DNA of 64,000 nt from NCBI GenBank assembly GCA_963969595.1, contig OZ018408.1, positions 6,259,823 through 6,323,822 on the forward strand. Reading direction: 5' to 3'. The DNA is from Neckera pumila (Eukaryota > Streptophyta > Bryopsida > Hypnales > Neckeraceae). Positions 10,136 to 20,583 of this stretch are shown piece after piece. The notes beneath the pieces were generated by a model, which had not been told where the DNA came from, ran no database searches, and saw nothing but the letters and a program-made list of their open reading frames with translations. A program made the position numbers and the translations under genes. How positions within the stretch are numbered: the first letter of the stretch is position 1; each line of letters starts with the position of its first letter.

Positions 10136-10350
10136 TTTGCACCTTATAGGCGCTCACTGTTTTTGTCACATGCACAGCTTAGGGAGTAGATAGCAAGTTG
10201 GCTAGTACAACTTTCCTGCCTCACTAGCGTGCCAAGCTGTGGGTCGCCCAAGCCAATTAATGAGCCATCGGGATTTGAACCCGAATTGATGGATTTCGGG
10301 CCAGACCAGCTAACGACTTTTGACCACCGCTTCTCCAGCCAACCAAGTCT
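10136..10350 (-). mobile_element. tRNA-derived SINE-like sequence
   Basis: On the minus strand TAGCTGGTCTGG (10312-10301) resembles a Pol III A box, and GGTTCAAATCC (10281-10271) is a perfect B box. The B box sits in a T-arm-like hairpin, CGGG-TTCAAAT-CCCG. The anticodon arm is not tRNA-like, so this is a tRNA-derived head and not a working tRNA. A G/C-richer body with no coding sense continues to about 10136. No target duplication or tail could be fixed, so the ends are approximate. Confidence 0.5.
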
Positions 10351-11305
10351 ACGATTTGGCAACTGAAGATTTATTTTAGAACCTTTAATACAACTTTACA
10401 GCATATAGAGGCCTTTGATAGGAATCTTTAGTAATCCCTTAGTTTTATTTTATTAGGTTCAGATTGGAGATGGTTAAAATATTGGCCTTTTGATTAAATA
10501 AAATGATTAGGAAATGCAGATTTATAGTAGTGTGACGGCAAAAAAATACATTTATCTTTTGGATGGACTTTAGGAATAAGAGTATGGGTTGATGTGCTTC
10601 ACTTTCACATTAGAAAGGGGAAAAAGAAAGACAAGAAGATTTCTTGTGTATGTTAAAGGTGTGTGAAAAGGTGTATGTGTGTAGTTTTTTTTTTTGGAGA
10701 GAACCGAATTTTGAGAAAAGATATCTCCATATGTATGAAAGTTTTTGAAATGAAATTTTGTGAATTTGTTCCTTGTAAAATTAGCTTTTCAAAAGTGAGT
10801 TTGCAAGCTTGATTTGAAGGATTATTGAGGGAATTGTGATAGTTTGAAGGTAGAAAGTTTGCAGTTACCTAACTAAGAGCAGTCGAGACTTTCGAGGCCT
10901 ACAACAAATGGGCAGTAGTTTGAATTTGTATGAGATTTTATGAAATTGAAGATTATGTAACTAGCTTTTCAAAAACTTATTATATTTCATAATTGAAATA
11001 TTTCTGAGGGAGATATGGAGATTCGAAGGTGGAGAGATCTACTGCCTTTAGAGAATGAAGGCCGAGATTTGTATTGTCTATAGAATCTGGACAGTAGCTT
11101 AGAATGAACAGAATTTTAGAGGAGTGTTAGTATATGTTGTTAGCTTTCCAAAAAGCTAAGATACTTAACATTTGAAATTGTAAGGCATCTATAGCATTAG
11201 TTTGAAGTTCAGAGGTATTTTGGAATTAGTTTTTGGTGTGTTTTTTTGGGTGTTCGAACACTTCAAAAATATAAAACAAGGAGAAATGAAGAGATGAAGA
11301 TTTGA

Positions 11306-11310
11306 AGACC
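11306..11310. other. Target-site duplication AGACC (left)
   Basis: AGACC at 11306-11310 and again at 25280-25284, immediately outside TGTAGAT and ATCTACA, the inverted LTR termini. Confidence 0.95.
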
Positions 11311-12910
11311 TGTAGATAGGTGTTTCTTCTATTTTTCTTATTTTTTTAGTATGTGTTTTTGACGTTTTTGACTGGCTGTATGTGTATTTGTGTGCCAATT
11401 TGGAAGTTTTGTCTTGTGAATAGCCAAATTGGAGTCCTTTTCCAGTGAAGATTGATTAATTGAGTGGGTCCTAGTTGGTTTAATAATGGCCAGTTGGTTG
11501 CGGTTTTTGTCCAAGTTGGTATGATTGAGTTCAAGGGGGTCTTATTCCGAATTGGTTTTGCCAGTGAGTTGTGGATGAATGTGGATGCCGAGTTGGATGT
11601 TTTGTTTTTGTTCCTATTTGGTTGTGTGTGGCGGTTCCGAGTTGGGGTCTGAGCTGTTAGGTTGGTTATCTCCGAGTTGGTAACTGCCAGTTTTGGAATT
11701 CCTATTTGGTTGTCGATTTTGTGGTCATTTCTACCCACTGTCGAGAGCGAGTCCAGTGTGTGTCCCAGCCAAATTGTGCTGTGTAATTTTTGTGTTTCTA
11801 GTTCTTTTGTGTGTGATTTTGTCTCTGTGAGTTCAAGTTGTTGTGTGTGTGTGGTTTATGTGTTTGTGTGTGTCTGAGTCCGAGTCGGATATGTTTGGTG
11901 ATAGCGGTGTAATGTGAATGAGTGCTAATTGGAAATTTGTCGTGTAAGGATTGGACATGGAGATCTTTGTTTGAATGCAGGAAGTTGAAGAGATAATCCA
12001 ATTTGTGGAAGTTGAGTTTATTGGAGTGGTGATTTCAAGTCAGTGAAGAAAGATTCCTATTTGGTGGAAGTGAGCACCAGTGCGAGTGGATGTTGAAGCA
12101 ATTGGAAGTTAAATTGAAGCTTAAGTTAGTGGTGTGAGGTGATTATGAAGTTAAGTCCAAATTGGAGATCAGAAGAGAGGACTTAGAATTAGAGCTTACA
12201 ATAGTGTTTAGAGCGCTGAGAATTTTATTAAGCTGTGGAGCTTTTATGTTGTATCAACGGTGATTTGTCACCAAGTTGGTTAAATACAAATTGGAAATAT
12301 TATGTCAAAATGTGGTGCTGTGATGGATGTGTTACGTGAGAAGTGATTGATTGTGTTTTTATTGATTCCAGTTGGTGAAGTTCCAATTTGGTTGAATCAG
12401 AGTGGGTGCTGTGAAAGTAAAGTCGAAATCCAAATTGGAGATGTGAAGCTTAAACATTGTCTGTCTGGCTTTCCGATTTGGTTATGCATTGTCATGTGTC
12501 ATGTGTTTGAATGAAGCCTTTTAACGAGGAGGAGTGACTGAGAATCCAAGTTGGCGATGGAAAATTCTATTTGAAAAGCGAATAGTTCCAACTTGGAATA
12601 AGAAATGTCAATTTTGCAATAAATTGAAATTATACAAAAATGAAGTGTGACATGACAAGGGAGTAAGCAAAATTAGTAGGTGGAGTTTAAAATCCAAATC
12701 GGAGGTCTGAGGAGCCAGGCGCAGTGAGCAGCTGGAAGAGCCGAGTTGGAAGAAGGACAGCCCGATTAGGTGGTGGTCCCTGTGCCAGTGCGGAACCGAG
12801 TTGGTGGAAAGAACATGAAGACCGACTTGGCATTTGGGAGATTGGCTTAACCTCTTTGGGTGTTAAAAAAATTAATTAAAAATTAAAATATTAAAATTAA
12901 AATTGAAAGG

Positions 12911-12953
<43 letters not shown>

Positions 12954-13119
12954 TAAATTATGGATAGTTGGGTCGATTTTCTTTCTTGCTTGGTGTTTGT
13001 AGTGTCCTGTTAGGCTACTAATTGACTAATTAGAAACGAACCTATTAGACAGACCTCCCTGGATCGAACATAAACTATAAGTTGGGTAAATTCCAAGTTG
13101 GGTTCCAACGCAATCTACA
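11311..13119 (+). repeat. 5' LTR of the Athila/Tat-like element
   Basis: 1,809 bp, TGTAGATAGG to CGCAATCTACA. It contains roughly 30 close matches to the CCNANTTGG motif and a TA tract at 12914-12952. Several short frames (for example 11346-11738 minus) recur in both LTRs but look non-coding. I could not place a convincing TATA box. Confidence 0.95.
12914..12952. repeat. TA dinucleotide tract in the 5' LTR
   Basis: About 20 TA units. The matching tract in the 3' LTR (about 25064-25113) is 10 bp longer, which accounts for most of the LTR length difference. Confidence 0.9.
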
Positions 13120-13122
13120 TTT

Positions 13123-13140
13123 TGGCGCCGCTGCCGGGGA
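13123..13140 (+). other. Primer-binding site (tRNA-Asp type)
   Basis: TGGCGCCGCTGCCGGGGA starts three bases after the LTR. It differs by one base from TGGCGCCGTTGCCGGGGA, the tRNA-Asp complementary site common in Athila elements. Confidence 0.85.
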
Positions 13141-13211
13141 GGCGAAATAATAGGTATTATTTTTTCTTTTTCTTCCTCTTTTCTCAGACTTTATAGGTAT
13201 GATGCTCGGTA

Positions 13212-16200
13212 ATGAGCAATATCTCTTTAAAATCTGAGGCTAGTAAAAAAGCTAGAGCTGAAAGAGTGAGGAAAAGAGATGCGAAGAAAAATCGCGAATT
13301 GGTTTCTAAAACTGAGTCAGAACCAGCATCTCCAAGTTGGAGGAGCTCGTTCCAATTAGGACAATTCTTTGGACAAAATCCTGAGAGTAGTCATAATCAA
13401 GGACAGGATGACCGAGTAGAAGAAAATATCCAAAGTAGGATAGAGAATATAAAAAACAATAAAAATATTAAAGAAGGTTTTGAGAAGCACCATTTGTTGT
13501 GTGAACCAATTTGTGTATCAAATCTTCCATCACCAAAGGATTCACCAAGAGAATCTGGTGACGAGGGTCAGCCCAAATTGGAAGAGGTCGGGGAAAGTAA
13601 TTTAGTATTACCTGACCCACTATTAACTGATTCCCCATTAGGATCTTTTAAAGGAAGATCTAGTCCAGTAGTGGGGGAAGAAGAGAATTCAAGTAGGCGT
13701 AAAGATCCAACTTGGAAGTCGGAAAGGAGAAAAATTCAAATCCCTTTAGCTTTTCAACAGGAGTTCGATTTGGAAACAGTAAGACGGAATTTAGAGGAAA
13801 CACTTTTCTCCGATTTGGGAAGAAATAACCAAGTTGAAGAAAGAAGGGTAGTAATGGCAGCCCCAGTGGCTGAAATCCCAGTAGTAATGAGGCAAGGTGA
13901 TGAGGCTGATAGGCCCTATGCACTTATGCCATTTCCGGTTTTTAATGGCCGAATGGGAGATGACCCAGATAGTCATGTGCATCAGTTTTTGACTTGTTGT
14001 AATGCCAACAATGCAAGAACTGAGGCACATTTTTTAAGTATTTTCCCTGGTACATTATGTAATCAAGCTAACAATTGGTTTCAAAGACAACCAATAGGGC
14101 ATTTTACTACGTGGACAGGGTTGAAAGACGAATTTTTAACTCATTTTCGTCCCGCTGCATATCAAGAAAAATTATTTGAGAAATTGGCCGAGTTGCATAT
14201 GGTAAGTGGGGAACGCATAGACAGTTATTATGGTAGATTAGAAGAAATTATGCTTCGATTACCAAATCATGATTATCCTGATGCGCATTTTATGCGTCAA
14301 TTCATAAATGGGTTGTACCCACCTAAACTAAAGGCTTTTGTCAAGGAAGTTAGTCCTGCTAATTTACCAACAGCCTTCCAAAGAGCTAAGTTGTGGGAAG
14401 AAGTACATTTAGGTGAGACATATATAAGTCCTACTATAGTACAACCTAGTTATTTGGACCAAATAGGAGTGCAAAGAGAAGATTTACCAAGTGCTACTAT
14501 ACCTATCTATAGGCAACCGGATTATGTTAATGTTATTCCAATGACCCAGACTCAAGTATCTTCTATTAGGGAACCAAATAATAGGAACCCAATAGGAAAT
14601 GTTCCTCATCAAATTCAACCAATTGTAAAGGAACCCAATTCGGCTGTAGAAGCTCAATTAATGGAATTAACTAAACAATTGGGAAATTTGCAAGTAAACA
14701 TGGCAAAAACAACTGAGAAAAAGGGTCAACCAAATGATGACCGTGCACACATTTGGTGCACAAATTGTAGAGGACATGGGCATATGGCACCTGATTGTCC
14801 TTCCCCACAAAATCAACCTTTAAAGTGTAGATTTTGTGGTGGGAAGCATGACACACTTGCATGTAGGAATTTACAAGCTAGTTTAATAACTCATGCAAAT
14901 AATTTAAATAAAAGTGCTCAAGTATACCAAGTGGATTCTAATTCAAATAATGGTCCAATGAATAATCAAAATTGGGGAGATAATCAAAATTGGAATAATA
15001 ATTATAACCGGACAAGAAGAAGGAATTTTAATTCTAATCCAAATTGTAATTCACCTAACTCAAATTTTACTCCAAATAATTTTAATAATGGAGGATATAA
15101 TAATAATCCCAATAGGTTTAATCCTCAAATACCAATTGGGAATAACCAGGGTTGGTCACAATTACCCTATAGTAATGTCAGTCAAAGACCTCCTACTTAT
15201 GGAGGCAACATTCCAAATTGGGGTGGTAACCAAGTAGGAGGAAATAGGAACATTATTTGTTACCGTTGTAATCAACCCGGTCATATAGCTACTAATTGTA
15301 CTAATGCAAGAGCTAGTGAGCAATATGCTCCCCTATGTGGGAATTGCAAGCAATCCGGTCATACGGCCGAGGAATGCAATGGCCTACGTAGGAATGATTC
15401 ACAACAAGGTTATAATACCAATAGAAGGGATAATAGTCCAAAAATAGTCCAATTGGATGAAAATGAAAATCCTCCAAATAATAAAGATCGTGCTTCTTTT
15501 TTAGTTCAAGTCGATACTAATGATAATTCAGTTCCTAATAGGAAAGAGAAAAGAGTTCAAAAAGTCTCTACTAGGAACCAAATTGTAAAAGAAAATCCTC
15601 AGGGTAATTTAGAAATTTTAAAAGAAAAAGAAATTACGCGTAAAGAAGCACAGCAATTGTTAAATCAACGCAACCAATTGGGTTTAAATTTTATGTTGGG
15701 AGGACAGTCTAATAATTTGTTAAGGAGTCCTATTGGAAAAGAAGAACAATCAAATAGGGCCGAGAATAATTTAAGTACTATCATTAAGAAGCCTAATGGG
15801 AAGTCTGTGCAGTTTGGTGCAGTCACATCAATGACTGTACCAAAGCAGACTAATATACCAAATGGGATCATAGTACCAGGAATTAATTCCCTGCCCGATT
15901 CGGTTGAGAAATCAAATACTAATGATGAGGAGCCATTAGTTATACCACCTATTTGGTTGGAGCCTGAAGGCTTGGTTGACCAGGCTGAGTCCGATTTGGA
16001 AGTTGATCCCGAAATTCATTCGGATACCAAGTTGGGCGAGTCAGGTCTGCCTAATAGGAAAGCCCGAATTGGGAAGTTAAAATCACCCATTAAGAGGAGA
16101 GGTTTAAATAACCAAATAGGAATTATTGATGAGACTAATCCTTATAATGTTATTGACAATTTGGGTACTGTCAAGGCTGACATTTCTATTCGGCAGTTGT

Positions 16201-16349
16201 TAGGAATTTTCCCTTCCTGTCGGGCAGCTCTTAAAGCCAAATTGGTTAGGAAACAAGTTAGACAAGTTCATGAAGTAGCATTAAGTCCCGATCCGGGAGC
16301 TCCTGTAATTAATGTTGAGATTGAAGGCCTAATTGTATCCGGTGTTTAA
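13212..16349 (+). CDS. ORF1: Gag with four CCHC knuckles, running into protease
   Basis: 1,045 residues from ATG 13212, 92 bases after the LTR. Residues 1-230 are charged and poorly ordered. The capsid-type gag domain spans about 230-395 (FPVFNGRMGDDPDSHVHQF, NNWFQRQPIGHFTTW, LTHFRPAAYQEKLFEKL, RQFINGLYPPKLKAF). CCHC zinc knuckles lie at about 515 (CTNCRGHGHMAPDC), 540 (CRFCGGKHDTLAC), 683 (CYRCNQPGHIATNC) and 709 (CGNCKQSGHTAEEC), with an Asn-rich linker (about 575-680) between the second and third. The C-terminus is a protease N-terminal segment (APVINVEIEGLIVSG). The frame stops at TAA (16347-16349), one codon before the protease Asp-Gly-Gly. Gag packages the element RNA into particles. 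Four knuckles is more than the usual one or two. Confidence 0.88.
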   Translation: MSNISLKSEASKKARAERVRKRDAKKNRELVSKTESEPASPSWRSSFQLGQFFGQNPESSHNQGQDDRVEENIQSRIENIKNNKNIKEGFEKHHLLCEPICVSNLPSPKDSPRESGDEGQPKLEEVGESNLVLPDPLLTDSPLGSFKGRSSPVVGEEENSSRRKDPTWKSERRKIQIPLAFQQEFDLETVRRNLEETLFSDLGRNNQVEERRVVMAAPVAEIPVVMRQGDEADRPYALMPFPVFNGRMGDDPDSHVHQFLTCCNANNARTEAHFLSIFPGTLCNQANNWFQRQPIGHFTTWTGLKDEFLTHFRPAAYQEKLFEKLAELHMVSGERIDSYYGRLEEIMLRLPNHDYPDAHFMRQFINGLYPPKLKAFVKEVSPANLPTAFQRAKLWEEVHLGETYISPTIVQPSYLDQIGVQREDLPSATIPIYRQPDYVNVIPMTQTQVSSIREPNNRNPIGNVPHQIQPIVKEPNSAVEAQLMELTKQLGNLQVNMAKTTEKKGQPNDDRAHIWCTNCRGHGHMAPDCPSPQNQPLKCRFCGGKHDTLACRNLQASLITHANNLNKSAQVYQVDSNSNNGPMNNQNWGDNQNWNNNYNRTRRRNFNSNPNCNSPNSNFTPNNFNNGGYNNNPNRFNPQIPIGNNQGWSQLPYSNVSQRPPTYGGNIPNWGGNQVGGNRNIICYRCNQPGHIATNCTNARASEQYAPLCGNCKQSGHTAEECNGLRRNDSQQGYNTNRRDNSPKIVQLDENENPPNNKDRASFLVQVDTNDNSVPNRKEKRVQKVSTRNQIVKENPQGNLEILKEKEITRKEAQQLLNQRNQLGLNFMLGGQSNNLLRSPIGKEEQSNRAENNLSTIIKKPNGKSVQFGAVTSMTVPKQTNIPNGIIVPGINSLPDSVEKSNTNDEEPLVIPPIWLEPEGLVDQAESDLEVDPEIHSDTKLGESGLPNRKARIGKLKSPIKRRGLNNQIGIIDETNPYNVIDNLGTVKADISIRQLLGIFPSCRAALKAKLVRKQVRQVHEVALSPDPGAPVINVEIEGLIVSGV

Positions 16350-19340
16350 GTTGATGGTGGTTCCAGTGTGAACCTGATGAACCAGGATACAATGTTGGGA
16401 CTTCACCTAACAGGATTACAAGAGACCAAGTTGGTATTACGCATGGCTGACCAGAGTAGGGTCAAGCCATTAGGCATTTTACCCAAAGTTAAAACTAGAA
16501 TAGCCGGGTTAATATTTATGATAGATTATATTATATTTCAACCTAATACCCAAAATGCTTCCTATCCCATCCTATTAGGTAGGCCCTGGTTGTATCAAGC
16601 CAAGGCAAAGGACGATTGGGGGAAGGGACTTATGAAGATTGTCCAAGGTAATCATACAGTTAGTATTGCCATGTATGCTAATAAATATCTTGGTGAAACC
16701 CAATGGGAGTCCCCTGGCAATACTAGTGATTTTGGTTATGATTCCGAATTGGAGGATCTGCATACTAATAGAATAAATATAAAAAATAAGGAAAAAAATA
16801 TAAAAGATCAAGTAATAAAAAAATATAAAGAACTAGCTCCAGGGGAATATATGATCCCTTGTGAGGACGAAGATAATTCGGATAAGGCCATTTATGGTTG
16901 GTTAACCGATAAGGTAGTATATGGAATTAATTCCGATTGGGAAGTTGAAGAGAGTAGTGAAGAGTATTATTCAGATAAAATGGCTGATGTCCCTATTAGG
17001 TCATATGTGGCTAAGGATCAGTGTCAAAATGTGAATATTGGGTCTTTGATAGAAGAAAAAAATATTCAAATAAATAAGGATTTAAAACCTGAAGAATTAG
17101 CCAAGTGGGCTCGATTCTTTGAGACTCATATTACTACATTTGCTTGGTCTTATAAAGACTTGAGAGGGGTTTCACCTAAAATATGTGAACATCATATTGA
17201 TTTGGAGGATGGAGCTAAGCCAGTTAGGCAAAGGCCTCATCGTCTAAATCCTAAATATTCATTATTAGTAAAGGAAGAAATAGAAAAATTAATTAATATT
17301 GGTTTTATTTATCCTGCTCCAAATAGCGAGTGGGTAAGTCCTATAGTAATTGTGCTAAAGAAAGATGGACGTATTCGTATATGTCAAGATTTTAGGAAGT
17401 TAAATGCTGTTACTAAGAAGGATGGATTTCCATTACCCTTCACTGACAGTATTTTGGATACGGTGGCCGGCCATGAATGTTATTCATTCATGGACGGTTT
17501 CTCTGGATATAATCAAATCCAGATCGCTAGGGAAGATCAAGCTAAAACAGCTTTTGTAACCGATTTGGGTATATATGCGTCTAGAGTCATGTTATTTGGA
17601 CTTTGTAATGGGGCAGCCACGTTTCAACGTGTGGCTACTTTAGCCTTCCAAGACTATCTTCATAAATTCATGGAGATTTTCTTGGACGACTTTTGTGTGT
17701 TTGGTACCAAATTGGACCATGCTAATCATTTGGCATTGTGTTTCGAGAAATGTAAGGAGTTTGGCATTTCTTTAAACGCCTCAAAATGTCAATTTTTAGT
17801 ACCTTATGGCAAATTACTTGGTCATATTGTAAGTGGTGAGGGAATTAGAATGGATCCCGATAAAGTGGCTAAAATATCCAAATTGCCTATTCCCTCTACT
17901 ATTACTCAAGTACGTGGATTTCTTGGTCATGTTAGCTATTATCGTCGGTTCATTAAAAATTATGCCCAAATAGCCTTACCTCTGACCGGTCTTCTTAAAA
18001 AATTAGAAGTGGGCACTAATCCTGTGTGGACACCTGAGTGTGGTGAGGCATTTTTAATATTAAAACAAAAATTAATGACGGCTCCGGTATTGATTTCACC
18101 TAATTGGGAAAAATCTTTTCATGTATATGTGGACGCCAGTAATGTGGCAATGGGGTGTATCTTGAGTCAAAAAGATGAGTTTGACAAGGATCATCCCATA
18201 TATTATGCTAGCCGCCAATTTGTACCCGCTGAAAGAAATTATACTACTACCGAGCGGGAGGCCTTAGGTATGATTTATGCGGTACAAAAATTTCGTCATT
18301 ACCTACTTGGGTATAAGTTTACGTTTTATGTTGATCATGATGCGTTTAAGTATGTTATAAATAAGCCACAATTAAGTGGGCGTTTGGCTAGGTGGGTGTT
18401 ACTTTTACAAGAGTTTAATTTCGATATAGTGGTTCGCCCAGGTAAACAACACTCTAATGCAGATTTTCTTTCCCGGTTAGAGGATAAAGTAGATCCAAAT
18501 GGGTCACCGGTTGAGGATGATATTCCCGACGCTGCCCTATTTGAGGTAGATGTTATTTCTACCGAATATGCGGATATTTTAAGTTATTTAAGTACTAATT
18601 TGTTTCCTAGTAATTATAGTGCTAGGCAAAAGTCTGCCCTAATTAGGAAGGTTGCTCCTTATACATTGATAGACAAAACTTTGTATAAGGTAGGTCATGA
18701 TGGTGTGCTTAGGCGGTGCATTTATAGGAGTGAAGTTCATGATATCCTACAAAGTTGCCATTCGGATGCGTGCGGTGGCCACTTTGCAGGTATATCTACA
18801 GCACAAAAAGTTTTGCTTGCTGGCTATTGGTGGCTGTCCCTATTTCGGAATGCTCACGAATTTGCAAGGCGCTGTGATCCGTGTCAGAGGGTGGGTAAAC
18901 CCTCACCTTCCATGGCAATGCCGTTAATTCCTTTAATGGCCTTAGCCCCATTTGAAAAATGGGGAATTGATTTCGTAGGCCCCATTGCCCCAACTACAAA
19001 ACATGGCCGTAAACAATATATTTTAGTGGCGACTGATTACGCTACCAAATGGGCTGAGGCTATGGCCGCCCGTAATGACGATGCCAAAACGGTGGCACGT
19101 TTTTTATATGAAAATATACTTTCACGATTTGGGTGCCCTCGGGAATTAATTAGTGACCGGGGCACACATTTCTTAAATACTACTATTGAGGAATTAACTA
19201 CTAGGTTTTTAATTAAGCATAGGAAGACGGCCCCTTATCATCCTAGGGCTAACGGGCAAACTGAGAAAACAAATGGGATATTGTGTAAAATTTTGACTAA
19301 GACAATAAGTGGGGCTGCTACTAATTGGGATGAAAAATAA
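16350..19340 (+). CDS. ORF2: protease, reverse transcriptase, RNase H, integrase (first part)
   Basis: The frame is the same as ORF1, separated only by one TAA. The protease active site DGGSSVNLM starts at 16353, before the first ATG (16368), so ORF2 makes sense only as a continuation of ORF1. RT occupies about 17,220-17,800 (SEWVSPIVIVLKKDGRIRIC, MDGFSGYNQIQI, LCNGAATFQR, and FLDDF in place of YxDD near 17,680). RNase H is about 18,110-18,490 (VYVDASNVAMGC, TTEREAL, VDHDAFKY). The integrase HHCC finger is near 18,755-18,890 (GGHF..CDPCQR). The catalytic Asp, Asp, Glu are in GIDFVGP (18,966), ISDRGTHF (19,150) and QTEKTNGI (19,258). A second in-frame TAA ends it at 19338-19340. Catalytic residues look intact. 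Confidence 0.88.
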   Translation, partial: VDGGSSVNLMNQDTMLGLHLTGLQETKLVLRMADQSRVKPLGILPKVKTRIAGLIFMIDYIIFQPNTQNASYPILLGRPWLYQAKAKDDWGKGLMKIVQGNHTVSIAMYANKYLGETQWESPGNTSDFGYDSELEDLHTNRINIKNKEKNIKDQVIKKYKELAPGEYMIPCEDEDNSDKAIYGWLTDKVVYGINSDWEVEESSEEYYSDKMADVPIRSYVAKDQCQNVNIGSLIEEKNIQINKDLKPEELAKWARFFETHITTFAWSYKDLRGVSPKICEHHIDLEDGAKPVRQRPHRLNPKYSLLVKEEIEKLINIGFIYPAPNSEWVSPIVIVLKKDGRIRICQDFRKLNAVTKKDGFPLPFTDSILDTVAGHECYSFMDGFSGYNQIQIAREDQAKTAFVTDLGIYASRVMLFGLCNGAATFQRVATLAFQDYLHKFMEIFLDDFCVFGTKLDHANHLALCFEKCKEFGISLNASKCQFLVPYGKLLGHIVSGEGIRMDPDKVAKISKLPIPSTITQVRGFLGHVSYYRRFIKNYAQIALPLTGLLKKLEVGTNPVWTPECGEAFLILKQKLMTAPVLISPNWEKSFHVYVDASNVAMGCILSQKDEFDKDHPIYYASRQFVPAERNYTTTEREALGMIYAVQKFRHYLLGYKFTFYVDHDAFKYVINKPQLSGRLARWVLLLQEFNFDIVVRPGKQHSNADFLSRLEDKVDPNGSPVEDDIPDAALFEVDVISTEYADILSYLSTNLFPSNYSARQKSALIRKVAPYTLIDKTLYKVGHDGVLRRCIYRSEVHDILQSCHSDACGGHFAGISTAQKVLLAGYWWLSLFRNAHEFARRCDPCQRVGKPSPSMAMPLIPLMALAPFEKWGIDFVGPIAPTTKHGRKQYILVATDYATKWAEAMAARNDDAKTVARFLYENILSRFGCPRELISDRGTHFLNTTIEELTTRFLIKHRKTAPYHPRANGQTEKTNGILCKILTKTISGAATNWDEK

Positions 19341-19814
19341 TGGGGTGCCTTGTGGGCATACCGAACTGCCTACAAGGGTACAACGGGGTTTTCCCCATTC
19401 CAATTGGTATATGGCCAAGAGGCCATTCTTCCCATTGAATTTGAAATTCCTAGTCTTAGGATTGCTATAGAAAATAAATTGGGGGATGATGAGAGTTTAA
19501 GGGCACGACTCACAAATTTGGAAGCTTTAGATGAAAAGCGGTGTGAGGCCTATTTAAATACTTTAGCTACCCAAAATAGGCGTAAATCCTATTATGATTC
19601 TAAGTTGAGGCCTAAAGAATTTAAAGTTGGAAGTTTGGTTCTTTTATATGATAGCCGATTCTTTAAATTTCCGGGGAAATTAAAAATGCATTGGTTAGGC
19701 CCATATGAAGTGGTTGATGTTAATCCTAATGGGTCCTTGCAACTAAAAGATTTTAAAGGCAATTTGCTTCCAACTAGGATTAATGGTTATCGGCTGAAGC
19801 CATATGTTGTTTAA
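19341..19814 (+). CDS. Integrase C-terminal part after the second in-frame TAA
   Basis: It continues the same frame: WGALWAYRTAYKGTTGFSPF, QLVYGQEAILPIEFE, then the GPYEVVDVNPNGSLQLKDFK-type C-terminal fold, ending LKPYVV at 19811. In related elements the position of the TAA is usually Leu (DEKLPxALWAYRT), so TTA to TAA is a likely change. No chromodomain follows. Alone this fragment would not be translated unless by readthrough or reinitiation. Confidence 0.8.
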   Translation, partial: WGALWAYRTAYKGTTGFSPFQLVYGQEAILPIEFEIPSLRIAIENKLGDDESLRARLTNLEALDEKRCEAYLNTLATQNRRKSYYDSKLRPKEFKVGSLVLLYDSRFFKFPGKLKMHWLGPYEVVDVNPNGSLQLKDFKGNLLPTRINGYRLKPYVV

Positions 19815-20583
19815 ATGCCGAGGGCGGCATTAAATTTTATGGGGGGCCTATTTGTGTTTGAAAATAAAAAATAAAAAATAAAATATATAGAGAGAGAACA
19901 TAATAATATTAAAAAATAAATAAAAAATAAAAAATAAATAAAAATATGTTGAGAAATGCCAAGTCGGAGTACCAATTCGGAGGTGACATACCAAATTGGA
20001 GGAGGTGGCAGGGGCCACTCACTGAAAGACAGGTATCATTTCAAATAGGCATCATGTTAAGCCGCCAAGTTCCAAATCGGCGGGATTGTCATCATCAGAC
20101 CGAGTTGGTTTGTTACGAGGCGAAGAGGGAAACCAAATTGGAAGATGAAAGCAGTTTGTGTGTTGTGTAACCTTTGGCAATTTGGTGTGTGTGCACATAA
20201 TATTGAGAGAGTTGTCGTGTGCTTGAGCATTGGTGAGACCGAATTGGACGTCGTTTGAGTTGATTTTTGTTTTGAGGGAGTGAGGGTTGTTGTCTGAGTC
20301 CGAGTTGGAGTGATTCAGGCTGGTATTGGTGTTTGTTACGAGGGCTGAGAGGTTGAGAGTTTTGAGTTACAGATTTGGAGGCCAATTAGGGTTTTCTGTG
20401 CGACATTGAGTGTAGTGTTTCGAGGTGGGGCGTCGTTGTAGTTGTGATCCAAGTTGGGCGCACTGTGAGCAAAAATAACCAATTAGGGACGGAGAGAAGC
20501 AATTTTTCCGAGAGAAAGTGAGGTTTTCGTTCCAAATTGGGAGCATTCGCCGAGAGAACTTAAGGTTGTGGATTGCAGGTACA
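19815..20583 (+). other. Motif-rich spacer between pol and ORF3
   Basis: The first ~130 bp are an A-rich AAATAAAA run. From 19,946 the sequence is packed with CCNANTTGG matches (CCAAATTGG, CCGAGTTGG, CCGAATTGG and near forms). The end, GTGGATTGCAGGTACAATG, has an AG that could serve as a splice acceptor for an ORF3 subgenomic RNA; a donor was not located. Confidence 0.5.

Noticed and set aside
10269..10312. tRNA gene on the minus strand
   Set aside because: A and B boxes and a T-arm exist, but no acceptor or anticodon stem can be formed; called as a SINE head instead.
11346..12001. Several 62-130 codon frames in the LTRs, repeated at 23497-24152
   Set aside because: They occur in both LTRs only because the LTRs are duplicates. 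Codons overlap the CCNANTTGG motif on both strands and no domain is visible.
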